The translations under genes were made by a program, and so were the position numbers. The notes under the pieces were generated by a model. The model did not search any database, was not told the origin of the DNA, and was given only the letters and a program-made list of their open reading frames with translations. Source: Actinoplanes oblitus (GTDB lineage Bacteria; Actinomycetota; Actinomycetes; Mycobacteriales; Micromonosporaceae). From it: a stretch of DNA of 64,000 nt. The DNA is taken from positions 5,719,501 to 5,783,500 of the forward strand of contig NZ_CP126980.1 in NCBI RefSeq assembly GCF_030252345.1, in the 5' to 3' direction. Below are positions 9,870 to 18,441 of the stretch, piece by piece (the stretch's first letter is position 1; every line of letters starts with the position of its first letter).

Positions 9870-10364
9870 AGGCCCGCTCCAACCCCGGACCCGGCCGCGG
9901 CGCCGGCCCATCGCGCGACGGCCGATTCGCCGGCAGGGTGCTATGTCTACGTCGCATCCACGGCGAAGCCCGCACTCCCTGCGATAGGTTCGGAATGCTT
10001 CAGCTCGCGCGATTGGGCGTTGGCTGGAGCCATCCTTCATACGCCCATCCCACTCGCATTGATCGGCGTCGTAATGAGCGCTGCGATCGTCGCAGGCGTC
10101 GTGGCCACCACCAACCGGCTACGGTGGTCGGCACTGCCGTCGCCTGGACAGCACGGCCGGTGACTGCCGGAATGATCACGCTCCTGCACGCCTACCGCAG
10201 ACTCCCGTGACGCGACTGCCGCCGTATTCTGACCTGCCGCTGGTATCGCGTGCGAACGATCGGATGCGAGCTTGTCGCTCAAGTTGAGCGCGGACGTAAG
10301 CGACGGCTTGGACCTCCTGACGCTTCAGTGTGTGCGTATCACCGGGACGAGTAAGGGGAGCTTC
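9870..10364. other. intergenic, no gene seen
   Basis: Less GC-rich than the flanking genes, with no open frame showing the usual codon bias. It forms the left part of the segment bracketed by the 255-bp direct repeat. AAGGGGAG at its right end is the ribosome site of the next gene. Confidence 0.4.
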
Positions 10365-10802
10365 ATGGCTGACGACATACCGCAGGAGGACGAGGCGGCC
10401 CTCGCCGAACTAGCCGGTGCAGTAGGGAGCTTCCTGTCCCTGGTGGGATTCGACCCCGCGCTGTTATTGGAACCGGCGGACAAGCCGCGACTCGGCGGGC
10501 GTCCCGGTCTCTACGTCGAGGTCGACGCGCTCACAGGCGGCGCCGGGGTTTATGTCGGATGGCACAACTCCAAGGACCTGACCGAAGCGGTCATTCAAGC
10601 CGCCCGGCGGGGGGATCTTGCCGATCCGGTGCTTCCTGTTCACGGCGACGCGCTCAGGATCATGTTCGAGGCGCTTGTCGAACTGCTGAGCACCGCGGGC
10701 TTCGTCGTTTCGGAGGCGGAGGGATACCGCGAATACCAGGTAAGAGTCGAAGGGATCGCTGGCGACATCCTTGAGACGGTAAGGCGGTGCCGCGGGAACT
10801 GA
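10365..10802 (+). CDS. hypothetical acidic protein
   Basis: A 145-residue soluble protein, starting at an ATG with AAGGGGAG upstream (in-frame codons extend back to 10272 but lack a good ribosome site). The N-terminus is strongly acidic (DDIPQEDEAALAELAG). A central GLYVEVDALTGGAGVYVGWH is followed by helices ending in YREYQVRVEGIAGDILETV. I do not recognise the family; small acidic proteins of this kind are often immunity or antitoxin-like, but no toxin is adjacent. Third-position G/C bias is weaker than in the flanking genes. It lies inside the segment bracketed by the 255-bp repeat, consistent with acquisition. Confidence 0.65.
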   Translation: MADDIPQEDEAALAELAGAVGSFLSLVGFDPALLLEPADKPRLGGRPGLYVEVDALTGGAGVYVGWHNSKDLTEAVIQAARRGDLADPVLPVHGDALRIMFEALVELLSTAGFVVSEAEGYREYQVRVEGIAGDILETVRRCRGN

Positions 10803-11047
10803 GCAACCGCATCGTGACAACGGTTCGGTGGGCGGAGCCATCCGCGATCCGGCGCAGTACGGCCCCTTCGGCAGTGCAAGCTGGAGGCGAGCGACCCGGG
10901 CTCGGTTCATCTCTCAGTGGGACCTGGCGGCTTGCGCGGCCTCCGGTATGCGCCGGTATGCCGGGGCCCGGGCGTGCCGCGGACAGCCGGGGCCGTCCCG
11001 GAACGCTCCGGTATTGTCCTCGCTCGTTGCGACGAACGGGGACGGCA

Positions 11048-11656
11048 GTGAATGTGGCACGGTGGAAGTGGGTTCCGGGACTACTGGTCCTGGCGTTGGC
11101 CGGATGTTCTTCGAGCACCGCTGCCGCGCGGACCGAATCGGCTCCGGTCCGGGTCTGGCATGACGTCACTGCCGCCTGCCCTACCCTGACGTCTCCGCCG
11201 TACGGCATCGATGCGACAGGCAAGCGGTCACCAGCATATGTGGCGCCCGGCGAGCAGCAAGCCATCGATCGGGTGGCTCCCGGTGCGACGTTCGAGCACG
11301 CCGTCTGCCGGTATTCGGATCCAGCCTTCGATCGTCCCGGCGCCAAAGCCGACTGGAAGATATTTTCCGGTGGGGCGGGAATGACGCAAGCGAAGGAGTT
11401 CTTCGACAGGGAACGGGCGGCGGCAACGGGGTTCGGCGTCGACTACGCCGACGTGCCGGGCCTGAAAAGCGAGGCTTTCGCCTGGTATTACCAGCCGGAA
11501 TTGTACGTGGCGGCGCGCTCGGGTAACGCGTACGTCGTGGTCCTGACGACGCCGGGCCCGGAGGCCGCCAAGGATTTCGACAAGCTGCAGCCCCTTCAGC
11601 AGCAGGTGCCCGCCCTCACCACGATCATGAAGGACGTGCTGACCGCTCTGCGGTGA
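11048..11656 (+). CDS. putative lipoprotein, unknown function
   Basis: A 202-residue exported protein starting at GTG (a second GTG two codons on is possible). Residues 1-19 form a lipoprotein signal with lipobox LALAGC; the cysteine is followed by SSSTAAA, a typical tether. The mature domain has two further cysteines (TAACPTLTS and EHAVCRYSD), possibly a disulfide, and ends in a helical segment. It resembles the DUF3558-like cell-envelope lipoproteins of actinobacteria in length and cysteine layout, but I cannot confirm this. The stop lies 15 bases before the second copy of the 255-bp direct repeat. Confidence 0.72.
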   Translation: MNVARWKWVPGLLVLALAGCSSSTAAARTESAPVRVWHDVTAACPTLTSPPYGIDATGKRSPAYVAPGEQQAIDRVAPGATFEHAVCRYSDPAFDRPGAKADWKIFSGGAGMTQAKEFFDRERAAATGFGVDYADVPGLKSEAFAWYYQPELYVAARSGNAYVVVLTTPGPEAAKDFDKLQPLQQQVPALTTIMKDVLTALR

Positions 11657-11670
11657 ACGGCTCCGGAGGG

Positions 11671-11925
11671 TGTCGCCACGATCCGCGAGACGGCCCCGGA
11701 CAACTTCACGTTCCAGGCGGAGTGCACGCCGGGCTACTACAACGGCGAGGGCAAGCCACGCCCGGTCAACAACTCCTTCGGCCCCGGCCCGGTCGTCTTC
11801 CACGACCTGCTGCGCACTTGGCGCGCCGAAGGCGGCATGGACCAGGTCCTCGCCACCGACTGACCCGCTGCGACCTCCGGCGCCGCCTCCTTCGGCGCCG
11901 GAGCCACCCCTTTTCGTACGATCTC
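11671..11925 (+). repeat. direct repeat, copy 2
   Basis: Near-identical copy of 9524-9778 (see copy 1). The bracketed 1.9 kb (9779-11670) holds the acidic protein and the lipoprotein. The right flank keeps only part of the dispersed element that follows copy 1. Confidence 0.92.
11672..11863 (+). pseudogene. 3' fragment of the monooxygenase gene
   Basis: Sixty-three codons plus stop, identical in frame to the end of the monooxygenase (from VATIRETAPDNFTFQAE to GGMDQVLATD). It lacks the flavin and NADPH domains, a start codon and a ribosome site, so it cannot make an enzyme. Its near identity to the parent means the duplication is recent or kept uniform by gene conversion. Confidence 0.92.
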
Positions 11926-11957
11926 CGGCTCCCGCGGCCAAGCGCACGGTGCACCGT
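11904..11957 (+). repeat. dispersed intergenic element, shortened copy c
   Basis: Starts with the same CCACCCCTTTTCGTACG head as copy b because it begins inside the 255-bp repeat. After GATCTC the sequence diverges: about 22 bases of the core are missing, but CGGCCAAGCGCACGGTG still corresponds to TGGCTGAGCGCACGGTG of copy b. The related right flank shows that the element belongs to the locus and is not just an accident of the duplication boundary. Confidence 0.55.
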
Positions 11958-12129
11958 TGACTCGCCTGTACCGCCGAACTCATCGGGACCGCTACCTCAG
12001 GCGTTACTGCGGCCGATCCCACCGCGCGTTGACCTGGCCCGCAGCGTCTTGGGGCCGACGACTCGACTTCGGCCCGGGATCGGCGTGGCCTCGCTAAGGT
12101 CGAAAGGTGCGTCGTTCCGAAGCGGCGGG

Positions 12130-13353
12130 ATGCCCGTGACACGATCACGAGTGCTTGTTGCTGTCGTCGTGGGCGTGCTGGCGGTGGCCGGCGTCACTAT
12201 GCGAGTTCTGACCGCTGCACAGCGGGGCGCCGCGCGTCATGCGATTGGCGAATCCGATACGACGATATCGGGGACCGCCTCCCACGGCGCGGCCGCGAAC
12301 TCCGATGCGGCGACGCTGTGGGAGGCGATCCCCGGCGCGTTCGGCGCCCCGGACGGCGCGACCGCCCAGGTGATGTCGCTCGTCAGGCACGAAAACTGCT
12401 TCACCGCGATGGGCGCCGTGCGTACGGCTCGTTCCTCGAACATCGCATCCTGGACCAGCAGCGACGATTGCCGTTCCTCGCGGCTGGCCGGGTCCGGCAC
12501 AGCGCTGAAGCCACCGGTCAAGGAAAGGCTGCTCGGCGTGGTGGACGCGAACGGCACTGATCTGTGGCACGGCGAAGCCTTTGCCGTGATCACCGATCGG
12601 GAGCGACCCCACGGTTACCTCCTCAAAGGGCACCCCGGTGTCTGGACGGAAGAGGACTTGCCGGCTGACGCGACCGCGGCGCCCACCGCCATGGGGCCGG
12701 ACAATCCATTCCTTCTGCTCGCCGGCCGCCGGAAGAATGGCTTGGCAACCTGGCTGTACTCCGGTTGGGGCTGGAATTCCACGCCGCTGCCCGCCCCGGC
12801 CGGCGCCGTACCGTTGAGCGCCGCCGGCATGCCCCGCCTGGCGGACACCGTGATCCCACCGGCCACCGTCATCGTCGGGCGTGCCGGGCCACATGCGGCC
12901 ATCTGGCACAGTCCACCCGGCGGTCAAGACTGGCAGTATCACGAACTCACCGAGGCCCGCACTCTCACCAGCGTTGTCTTCAACGGTGTGGAACTCGTTG
13001 CCACCGGCACCGCATCAACTGGTGGTCCCGTCGTCCTCACCTCGACCGACGGAGTGTCCTGGAGCCAGGATTCCCATCCGCTCCCGCTCGGTCTGCTGCG
13101 ACCGTTCGGTTCCTTGTTCACGACCGCCGCGCCCTCGTCGGCTTTCGTTCTGGGCGGACCGGCGGAGCCACCGCCACCCGTCTACGCCGTCAGCGAGACC
13201 CAGAGCGGCTGTGGCGCGGTGTACCAGCGCAGCAGCACCGCCTGGATCGAGGAACCGCTCGGGTGTCATGGCGCTCCCACCTCGCTGTTACGGCTCAGCG
13301 ACGGCCGACTCGCCGCGGCCGGCGCCACGACGCTGTGGCTGCGACACAGCTGA
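12130..13353 (+). CDS. membrane-anchored extracytoplasmic protein, unknown
   Basis: A 407-residue protein with one N-terminal membrane segment (residues 8-27, VLVAVVVGVLAVAGVTM) and a large outside domain. The domain has repeated short beta-strand blocks with Ser/Thr-Asp-Gly turns (VVLTSTDGVSWSQDSHPL, IWHSPPGGQDWQYHEL), like the blades of sialidase/BNR-type propellers. Four or more cysteines are spaced through it. The substrate or partner is unknown. The ATG follows GCGGCGGG, a weak ribosome site. It sits just right of the duplicated segment. A propeller fold is inference from the blade-like repeats. Confidence 0.7.
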   Translation: MPVTRSRVLVAVVVGVLAVAGVTMRVLTAAQRGAARHAIGESDTTISGTASHGAAANSDAATLWEAIPGAFGAPDGATAQVMSLVRHENCFTAMGAVRTARSSNIASWTSSDDCRSSRLAGSGTALKPPVKERLLGVVDANGTDLWHGEAFAVITDRERPHGYLLKGHPGVWTEEDLPADATAAPTAMGPDNPFLLLAGRRKNGLATWLYSGWGWNSTPLPAPAGAVPLSAAGMPRLADTVIPPATVIVGRAGPHAAIWHSPPGGQDWQYHELTEARTLTSVVFNGVELVATGTASTGGPVVLTSTDGVSWSQDSHPLPLGLLRPFGSLFTTAAPSSAFVLGGPAEPPPPVYAVSETQSGCGAVYQRSSTAWIEEPLGCHGAPTSLLRLSDGRLAAAGATTLWLRHS

Positions 13354-13562
13354 GCCGGGCCAATTCGACGTCGAGATTTGACCGGCATTTGAGCAATGAC
13401 GCATCGCCCGTTGTCTTCGCCGCCGGCACTGGTGGTACGTCAGATCCGCGCCAGTGGCCGGGGGTAGCTCCGGGCTCCACCAGGAAGATACGCACTGGAC
13501 GGATCGTTCTCACCGCACGGTGAACGCCACGCGACGTCCGGATCCGCCGCGATCCTCGCTAC
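13354..13562. other. intergenic, no gene seen
   Basis: About 200 bases of mixed composition after the membrane-anchored protein. I see no open frame with codon bias and no hairpin of note. Confidence 0.3.
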
Positions 13563-13679
13563 GTGAACTCGGGTGCCATCCTCTTCCGTCCGCTCGGTGC
13601 CAAGAAGTATGAGGACCCGGTAGACAAAGCCTGGCCCGCCGCGACGTTGCCCCAGAGCCGGCAACTCCGCGAGGATTGA
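13563..13679 (+). CDS. small reading frame upstream of L7/L12-like protein
   Basis: Thirty-eight codons from a GTG: NSGAILFRPLGAKKYEDP near the start and SRQLRED at the end. The stop is 4 bases before the GTG of the next gene, so the two may be coupled. The peptide has no membrane segment and no family I know. The tight spacing and balanced codon use make it possibly real; it could equally be the tail of a decayed gene. Confidence 0.35.
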   Translation: MNSGAILFRPLGAKKYEDPVDKAWPAATLPQSRQLRED

Positions 13680-13683
13680 CCGA

Positions 13684-13980
13684 GTGACGCAGACGGAGGT
13701 TATCGACGCTGTAGCCGCACTTGGCCGTCGGCGACTCGCTGACGGGGCCGATGTCGATGAGGTACTCGCCTTCTTTCAGGCAGAGGGGCTCGGCATCATC
13801 GCCGCGATCCGGGCAACCCACCTCGCCCTTGACCTCACCCTGGTGGACGCTCGCGATCTGGTGGAAAGTGCGCAGCCTTATAACAGCAAGTATCCGGCCG
13901 CCGCGAACTGGCATCAGGAGGTGCTGCAACGCCTGCAGCATGCAGTTAGTGCGCTCCGCGAAGGGAAACTTGATCAGTAA
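13684..13980 (+). CDS. small protein with ribosomal L7/L12 C-domain-like motif
   Basis: A 98-residue protein starting at GTG. The centre, GIIAAIRATHLALDLTLVDA followed by RDLVESAQPY, resembles the C-terminal domain of ribosomal protein L7/L12 (I-x-x-I-R-x-x-T/H-x-L-x-L-x-x-A-x-x-L-V-E), and stand-alone domains of this kind occur in small actinobacterial proteins of unknown role. The N-terminus (MTQTEVIDAVAALGRRRLAD) is helical. Codon use is less GC-biased than in neighbours, in keeping with the accessory character of this stretch. Confidence 0.65.
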   Translation: MTQTEVIDAVAALGRRRLADGADVDEVLAFFQAEGLGIIAAIRATHLALDLTLVDARDLVESAQPYNSKYPAAANWHQEVLQRLQHAVSALREGKLDQ

Positions 13981-14128
13981 CGACACGGCCAGGCGGCTTC
14001 GAAGAATCGGCTGCGCGTCTCCGAAGTTGGTATCCAGGGCACCGAGCCACTACGACGCCGATGCCCTCTACTACCGTTAAGCGAATAAACCGGGCCTACC
14101 TTGACGACCCTCGCTAGGGTCTACCGCT

Positions 14129-14230
14129 ATGGGCGCGATCAAGCCGTGGCATCTGCTCTTTTGTCTCATCGTCGTGTTGATGATCGTTGGAGTGACAGCG
14201 GCTCTCATCAGCGCGGGACGAAGGAAGTAG
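14129..14230 (+). CDS. 33-residue single-pass membrane peptide
   Basis: An ATG-started frame encoding MGAIKPWHLLFCLIVVLMIV, then GVTAALISAGRRK. One membrane helix (residues 8-28) is bounded by KPWH at the front and a GRRK tail. The start GAxKPWH resembles the N-terminus of actinobacterial TatA proteins, but the FGxKRLP hinge and amphipathic helix of TatA are missing, so it is not a working TatA. TTGACG at 14101 lies upstream and may be part of a promoter. The short length makes the call tentative, but the sharp membrane-helix design supports a real gene. Confidence 0.55.
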   Translation: MGAIKPWHLLFCLIVVLMIVGVTAALISAGRRK

Positions 14231-14251
14231 CCCCGTTCCGGTCGATGCCGG

Positions 14252-14926
14252 TCAGAACAACGCGATCTGCCCCGGCATCGGCTCATCCGGGTGGGTCGAG
14301 GGCGTCGCTGTCACCGGCGGCTCGGGAACTCTCGGGTGGGCTGCTTCCTCGGCCTCCTCAAGCCAGGCCAGCATCGGCCGCAGACGGTCGCCCTGCTGGT
14401 TGAGGGGTCGATAGCCACTGTCCGCGGCGGCGGCTTGCAACGATCGCAGAAGCGCGTCGTCAACTGGAGGCAGTCCGAGGGCGCTACGCAGGCGGTCACG
14501 GTCGGCGTCGAGTTCCGGCCGGTATTCGCGGATCTCGTCGTCGGTGCGACCGAGAAAGTCGTTCAGATCCCGGCCGTCGTTCCGCTCGGCGGGAATCGTG
14601 GTGGCGTCGTGCAGGCTGGAGACGCCGACAACGAGGGTCAACGCATCCCGGAGACTTCTCGCCACGAGCCCGCCCTCGCCTTCCGAGCCGACATAAAGCA
14701 CCGGCCGCACTTCTCCCGTGCCGACGAGGAGAAAGGACCCGCCGGTACCGTCGCCGGCGATCGCTTCCCACGGCTCCCCGCTCGCCAGCGTCACCGGCTC
14801 GATCGGTCCGTCTGCGGCTCGTGCCACTTCGAAGTCGAACAGAGTGAGCAGATCGGCGATCCACGGAGTGCCATGGATCGTCTCGAGCAGCCTGCGTTCC
14901 GTCACGCCACCTTGATATGAGAACAT
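14252..14926 (-). CDS. hypothetical protein, SMI1/SUKH-like
   Basis: A 224-residue soluble protein starting at ATG 14926. It begins MFSYQGGVTERRLLETIHGT, then WIADLLTLFDFEVARA. The layout (acidic alternating strands GEPWEAIAGDGTGGSFLLV, LYVGSEGEGGLVARSLRDAL) resembles SMI1/KNR4-type proteins, a family rich in immunity proteins of polymorphic toxins. The C-terminus is Pro/Thr-rich and disordered. A second protein of similar style is at 34.1-34.8 kb. No toxin gene is adjacent, so an immunity role is only a suggestion. Confidence 0.6.
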   Translation of the reverse strand: MFSYQGGVTERRLLETIHGTPWIADLLTLFDFEVARAADGPIEPVTLASGEPWEAIAGDGTGGSFLLVGTGEVRPVLYVGSEGEGGLVARSLRDALTLVVGVSSLHDATTIPAERNDGRDLNDFLGRTDDEIREYRPELDADRDRLRSALGLPPVDDALLRSLQAAAADSGYRPLNQQGDRLRPMLAWLEEAEEAAHPRVPEPPVTATPSTHPDEPMPGQIALF

Positions 14927-15077
14927 GGCTGAGCTGCTGTTCAACGTAGTCTCACGCCGTGCACAGGGCGCTCCTGATCTCGCGCCGCCTCCGGCACTGT
15001 CGTCAACCGCCACGCGCCGTGGCCGTCCCCGGTGACGCCCCGCTCTGGCGGGCGCTGGCACCGGTCCGACCAGAAGC

Positions 15078-15950
15078 TCAGGAATTGCGCTTGATGTGGG
15101 CGACGACGGCGTCCCGGCCGGGGCCCGCCTCGGGGACCGGGAGCAGCGGATAGACGTGCAGCGCGCCGGGCTCCTCGTGGTAGTCGAGAGCGACACCGGA
15201 CGGCAGCCGCTCCCGCAGCGTCCGGCAGTCGGCGAGGGTGATGTCCCGGGTGCCGACCAGGATCTGCACCGGCGGCAGCACGGACAGGTCGCCGTGCAGC
15301 GGGCTGATCCGCGGGTCCTTCAGGTCCAGCCCGTGTGCCCAGGCGGCGGCCATCGGACGCAGCCCGGGCCGGACTAGCCACGGGTCGAAGGGCTGGATCG
15401 CGTCGATCCCGGGGTTGTCCATCGCCAGGTCCAGCCAGGGTGCCAGCAGGGTGAGCCCGCTGATCCCGGCACCGCCGGTTGCCTGCGCCACCAGCAGCGC
15501 GAGGCCGCCGCCGGCCGAGTCCCCGGCCAGGTAGCAGCGGCGTCCCTCGGCGACGAGACCGGCCACCACCCTGGTCACGAAGTCGAGGGCTTCGAGCCCG
15601 TGGTGCGCCGGCGCCAGGCCGTAGATCGGGACGTGCACGTCACAGCCGGTACGCGCGGCGATCTCACCGATCAGCGACCAGTGCTCCCCCACGATCTCAC
15701 TGGTGTAGGCGCCGCCGTGCAGATAGACCACAGCTGTCGCGCTGGGCGCCGGCCCCGCGTGCACGGTGTGCACGTCGAATCCGTGTTCCCGCGAGCTGGT
15801 GACGGTGCATCGTCTCGTCAGCCGGGCCGGTGGGGCGGACGGGCCCTTGGGCCGGGCCAGGGTGCGCCGGCCCGCGGCCTCGGTGGCGAACTTCCGCCGG
15901 TACGCCAACCGGGTGAACAGTCCCACGCCGCGCATCTGCCAACTCGACAT
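15078..15950 (-). CDS. alpha/beta hydrolase, HSL-type esterase
   Basis: A 290-residue alpha/beta-hydrolase of the hormone-sensitive-lipase branch. The oxyanion motif HGGAY is near residues 78-82, the nucleophile elbow GDSAGGG contains Ser145, the acid is in VGTRDI near residue 236, and the His is in ALHVYPLL near 265. Such enzymes cleave small esters or acylated metabolites in the cytoplasm. The ATG at 15950 (MSSWQMRGVGLF) was chosen; longer in-frame starts add a sequence unlike the family. It is divergent from the lamin-tail protein gene. Confidence 0.85.
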   Translation of the reverse strand: MSSWQMRGVGLFTRLAYRRKFATEAAGRRTLARPKGPSAPPARLTRRCTVTSSREHGFDVHTVHAGPAPSATAVVYLHGGAYTSEIVGEHWSLIGEIAARTGCDVHVPIYGLAPAHHGLEALDFVTRVVAGLVAEGRRCYLAGDSAGGGLALLVAQATGGAGISGLTLLAPWLDLAMDNPGIDAIQPFDPWLVRPGLRPMAAAWAHGLDLKDPRISPLHGDLSVLPPVQILVGTRDITLADCRTLRERLPSGVALDYHEEPGALHVYPLLPVPEAGPGRDAVVAHIKRNS

Positions 15951-16098
15951 CGGACGACCGTGCCACCCCGTCCGCCCGTGATCAAGTAGCCGAACGGTCA
16001 GCCTGATCCGGCCCGACACACCACTGTTTCCCATTCTTCCCGGCCACGGGTACCACCAGAATGGTGCCGCCACCGACCATTCCGGAAAGGGATTCTTC

Positions 16099-16551
16099 AT
16101 GCGCAGAACGCTGGGCACGATCAGTGCGATCGCCGTCGCCCTGGGCGGCAGCCTGTTCGCCGCCGCGCCCGCCGAGGCCGCACCGTCACTGCGGTTCGAC
16201 TACGCGCGGTACGACTCGCCGGGCACCGACAACCGCAGCAACAAGAGCTTGAACGCGGAGTGGATCTCGCTGGTCAACACCGGCCGGACCGCCGTCAGCC
16301 TGAAGGGCTGGAAGATCGTCGACAGGTCGCGGACCTACACGTTCGGCAACGTCACGATCGCCGGCAACGGCGGGAAGGTCACGCTGCACACCGGCAAGGG
16401 CACTGACACCAGGACGCAGCTCTACTGGGGTTCCGGCAACTACGTCTGGAACAACACCGGCGACACGGCCACGTTGAAGACCAAGGCCGGCAAGACGCAC
16501 GACACCTGCACCTGGAAGAAGAAGACCGGGCGCACCGGAGTCGCCTGCTGA
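16099..16551 (+). CDS. secreted lamin-tail-domain protein
   Basis: A 150-residue exported protein. A signal peptide covers residues 1-28 (MRRTLGTISAIAVALGGSLF, then APAEA). The rest is a single lamin tail (LTD) fold: NAEWISLVNTGRTAVSLKGW, KIVDRSRTYTFGNVTI, LYWGSGNYVWNNTGDTATL. Secreted LTD proteins are common in Streptomyces and relatives, with proposed roles in surface or DNA/carbohydrate binding; the ligand is unknown. AAGGG lies 8 bases upstream of the ATG. It is followed by a strong hairpin shared with the convergent permease gene. Confidence 0.85.
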   Translation: MRRTLGTISAIAVALGGSLFAAAPAEAAPSLRFDYARYDSPGTDNRSNKSLNAEWISLVNTGRTAVSLKGWKIVDRSRTYTFGNVTIAGNGGKVTLHTGKGTDTRTQLYWGSGNYVWNNTGDTATLKTKAGKTHDTCTWKKKTGRTGVAC

Positions 16552-16558
16552 CCGAGGT

Positions 16559-16587
16559 GGCCGGCGGCCCGCTGGGGGCCGCCGGCC
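16559..16587. terminator. bidirectional terminator
   Basis: Perfect 12-bp arms GGCCGGCGGCCC/GGGCCGCCGGCC with a 5-base loop lie in the 45 bp between the convergent lamin-tail gene and the sugar-permease gene, so both can use it. Confidence 0.8.
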
Positions 16588-16596
16588 GATCCGGAG

Positions 16597-17502
16597 TTAC
16601 TTGACCGCGCCGGCGGTGAGGCCGGCCTGGATCTGCCGCTGGAAGACCGCGTAAACGGCGATCATCGGCAGGATGGAGAGGGTGAGCGCGGCGAACAGGG
16701 TGGACCATTCGGCGTGGTAGCCGGCCTGGGTGCTGATGTTGGCGATGCCCTGGGTCAGGACCCATTTCGAGTCGGCGCCGGCGCCCTGCATGATCACGAC
16801 GGGGAGCAGGTACTGGTTCCACTGCCCGACGATGTTGAAGATGGTGATGCTGATCAGCCCGGATTTCGCCATCGGCATCATGATCTGGAAGAACCGGCGC
16901 AGGTGTCCGGCCCCGTCGACCAGGGCGGCCTCGTCGATCTCGTGGGGCAGCGTCTTGAAGAACGCGACCAGGAAGAACACCGTGAACGACAGCGAGTACG
17001 CGATGTAGACCAGGATCAGCCCGGTGAAGCTGTTGAGCAGTCCCAGGCTCTGCACGATGCCGAACAGCGGGGCCAGCGCCATGAACGTCGGGAACGCCAG
17101 CCCGGAGACGAACAGGTAGTAGATCGCCCGGTTACCGGGGAACTTGTAGCGGGCCAGCACGTAGGCGGCCATCGCGCCGAGCAGCATCGTCCCGGCGGTG
17201 CTGATCGCCACCACGAACACGCTGTTGAGGAAGTACTGCCCGATGTGCGCCTCGCTCCACGCGTCGGCGTACGTGCTGAACGAGAACGACTCGGGTAGCG
17301 CGAACGGCTTGCCCAGGAAGATCTCGGTGTTGTTCTTGAACGAGGCCAGCACGACCCAGAGCAACGGCCCGGCCGTGGCCAGAGCCCACAGGAACAACGC
17401 GACGTGCGCGACCCCGTTGAGCGGGTTGATCCGGCGCTGCCTGTCGGCAGCCGGGACGGGCTTGGTGGTGGTCGCGGACTTCTCAAAAGCCAAGTTGGTC
17501 AT
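16597..17502 (-). CDS. sugar ABC permease, MalG/NgcG type
   Basis: A 301-residue inner-membrane permease with six segments. The EAA loop is EIDEAALVDGAGHLRRFFQI, the site that docks the ATPase. The N-terminus is a long polar arm (MTNLAFEKSATTTKPVPA) typical of the MalG-like partner. It is the last gene of a binding protein - permease - permease operon on the minus strand (14 bp after the preceding gene) and has no ATPase gene beside it, so a shared ATPase such as MsiK probably energises it. By operon layout it could be ngcG, but the symbol is left blank. Confidence 0.88.
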   Translation of the reverse strand: MTNLAFEKSATTTKPVPAADRQRRINPLNGVAHVALFLWALATAGPLLWVVLASFKNNTEIFLGKPFALPESFSFSTYADAWSEAHIGQYFLNSVFVVAISTAGTMLLGAMAAYVLARYKFPGNRAIYYLFVSGLAFPTFMALAPLFGIVQSLGLLNSFTGLILVYIAYSLSFTVFFLVAFFKTLPHEIDEAALVDGAGHLRRFFQIMMPMAKSGLISITIFNIVGQWNQYLLPVVIMQGAGADSKWVLTQGIANISTQAGYHAEWSTLFAALTLSILPMIAVYAVFQRQIQAGLTAGAVK

Positions 17503-17516
17503 CTCAACGTCTCCGC

Positions 17517-18410
17517 TCAGGCCGCCACGGCGTCGCGGCGGGTGACCCGCAGGGTCAGCGCGGCGAACGTCAGGGTCAGGAAGAACAGCACCACGCCGAG
17601 CGCTGACGCGTAGCCGGCCTGCGAGTTCTGGAACGCGTTCAGGTAGATCTGCATGCTCAGCACCTGGGTGCTGTTGTTCGGCCCGCCGTGGTTCACCGAC
17701 ATGATGTTGACCAGGGCGAACGCGTCGAACGCGGCGATACCCAGATAGACCCAGGCGACCTGCAGGGTGTCCCACAGCAACGGCAGCGTGATCTTGAAGA
17801 ACAGGGTGACCTTGGTGGCCCCGTCCAGCGCGGCGGCCTCGTAGATCTCCTCGGCGATCGAACCCATCCCGGCGGAGAACAACACCACGTAGAACCCGAC
17901 CGCCTGCCACACCAGGACCACCAGGATGCAGGTCAGCGCCCAGCGTTCGTCGGCCAGGAACAGCCACGGCGTCCACGACTGCGGCAACAACCCGTTGATC
18001 ATGCCGGACTTGTCCGACCCGAACACCCGCCCGAAGATCACCGCCACGATCGCCAGCGCCAGCAGCTGCGGGAAGAAGAAGATCACCCGGTACACCTTCG
18101 AGCCCCACACCCCACCGGCCTTCTTACCACCGGAATTGAGCAGGAACGCGAAGAACAACGCCAGAGCGATCGTCACGATCGGCATCACGATCAACAGGTA
18201 CAGGTTGTGCCGCAACGCGATCCAGAACACCGAGTCGTCCCACAACTTCTGGAAGTTCTCCACCCCGATGTACGTGAACCCGCCGTAACCCGACCAGTCG
18301 GTCAACGACAACTGGAACATCTGCAGATACGCGCCGACCACGAACACCAGGTAGAGCGCCAGCGGCACGACAAGGAAACCGATGATGAAGGGATACTTGC
18401 CGTGCCGCAT
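17517..18410 (-). CDS. sugar ABC permease, MalF/NgcF type
   Basis: A 297-residue permease with six membrane segments, starting MRHGKYPFIIGFLVVPLALY. The EAA loop is EIYEAAALDGATKVTLFFKI, with the conserved Gly. It forms the heterodimeric channel with the downstream permease. It lies 31 bp after the binding-protein gene and 14 bp before the second permease. The family imports mono- or disaccharides; the neighbouring binding protein suggests N-acetylglucosamine or chitobiose, without proof. Confidence 0.9.
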   Translation of the reverse strand: MRHGKYPFIIGFLVVPLALYLVFVVGAYLQMFQLSLTDWSGYGGFTYIGVENFQKLWDDSVFWIALRHNLYLLIVMPIVTIALALFFAFLLNSGGKKAGGVWGSKVYRVIFFFPQLLALAIVAVIFGRVFGSDKSGMINGLLPQSWTPWLFLADERWALTCILVVLVWQAVGFYVVLFSAGMGSIAEEIYEAAALDGATKVTLFFKITLPLLWDTLQVAWVYLGIAAFDAFALVNIMSVNHGGPNNSTQVLSMQIYLNAFQNSQAGYASALGVVLFFLTLTFAALTLRVTRRDAVAA

Positions 18411-18441
18411 GACGCCTACCTATCTCTTACCGACGGATATT

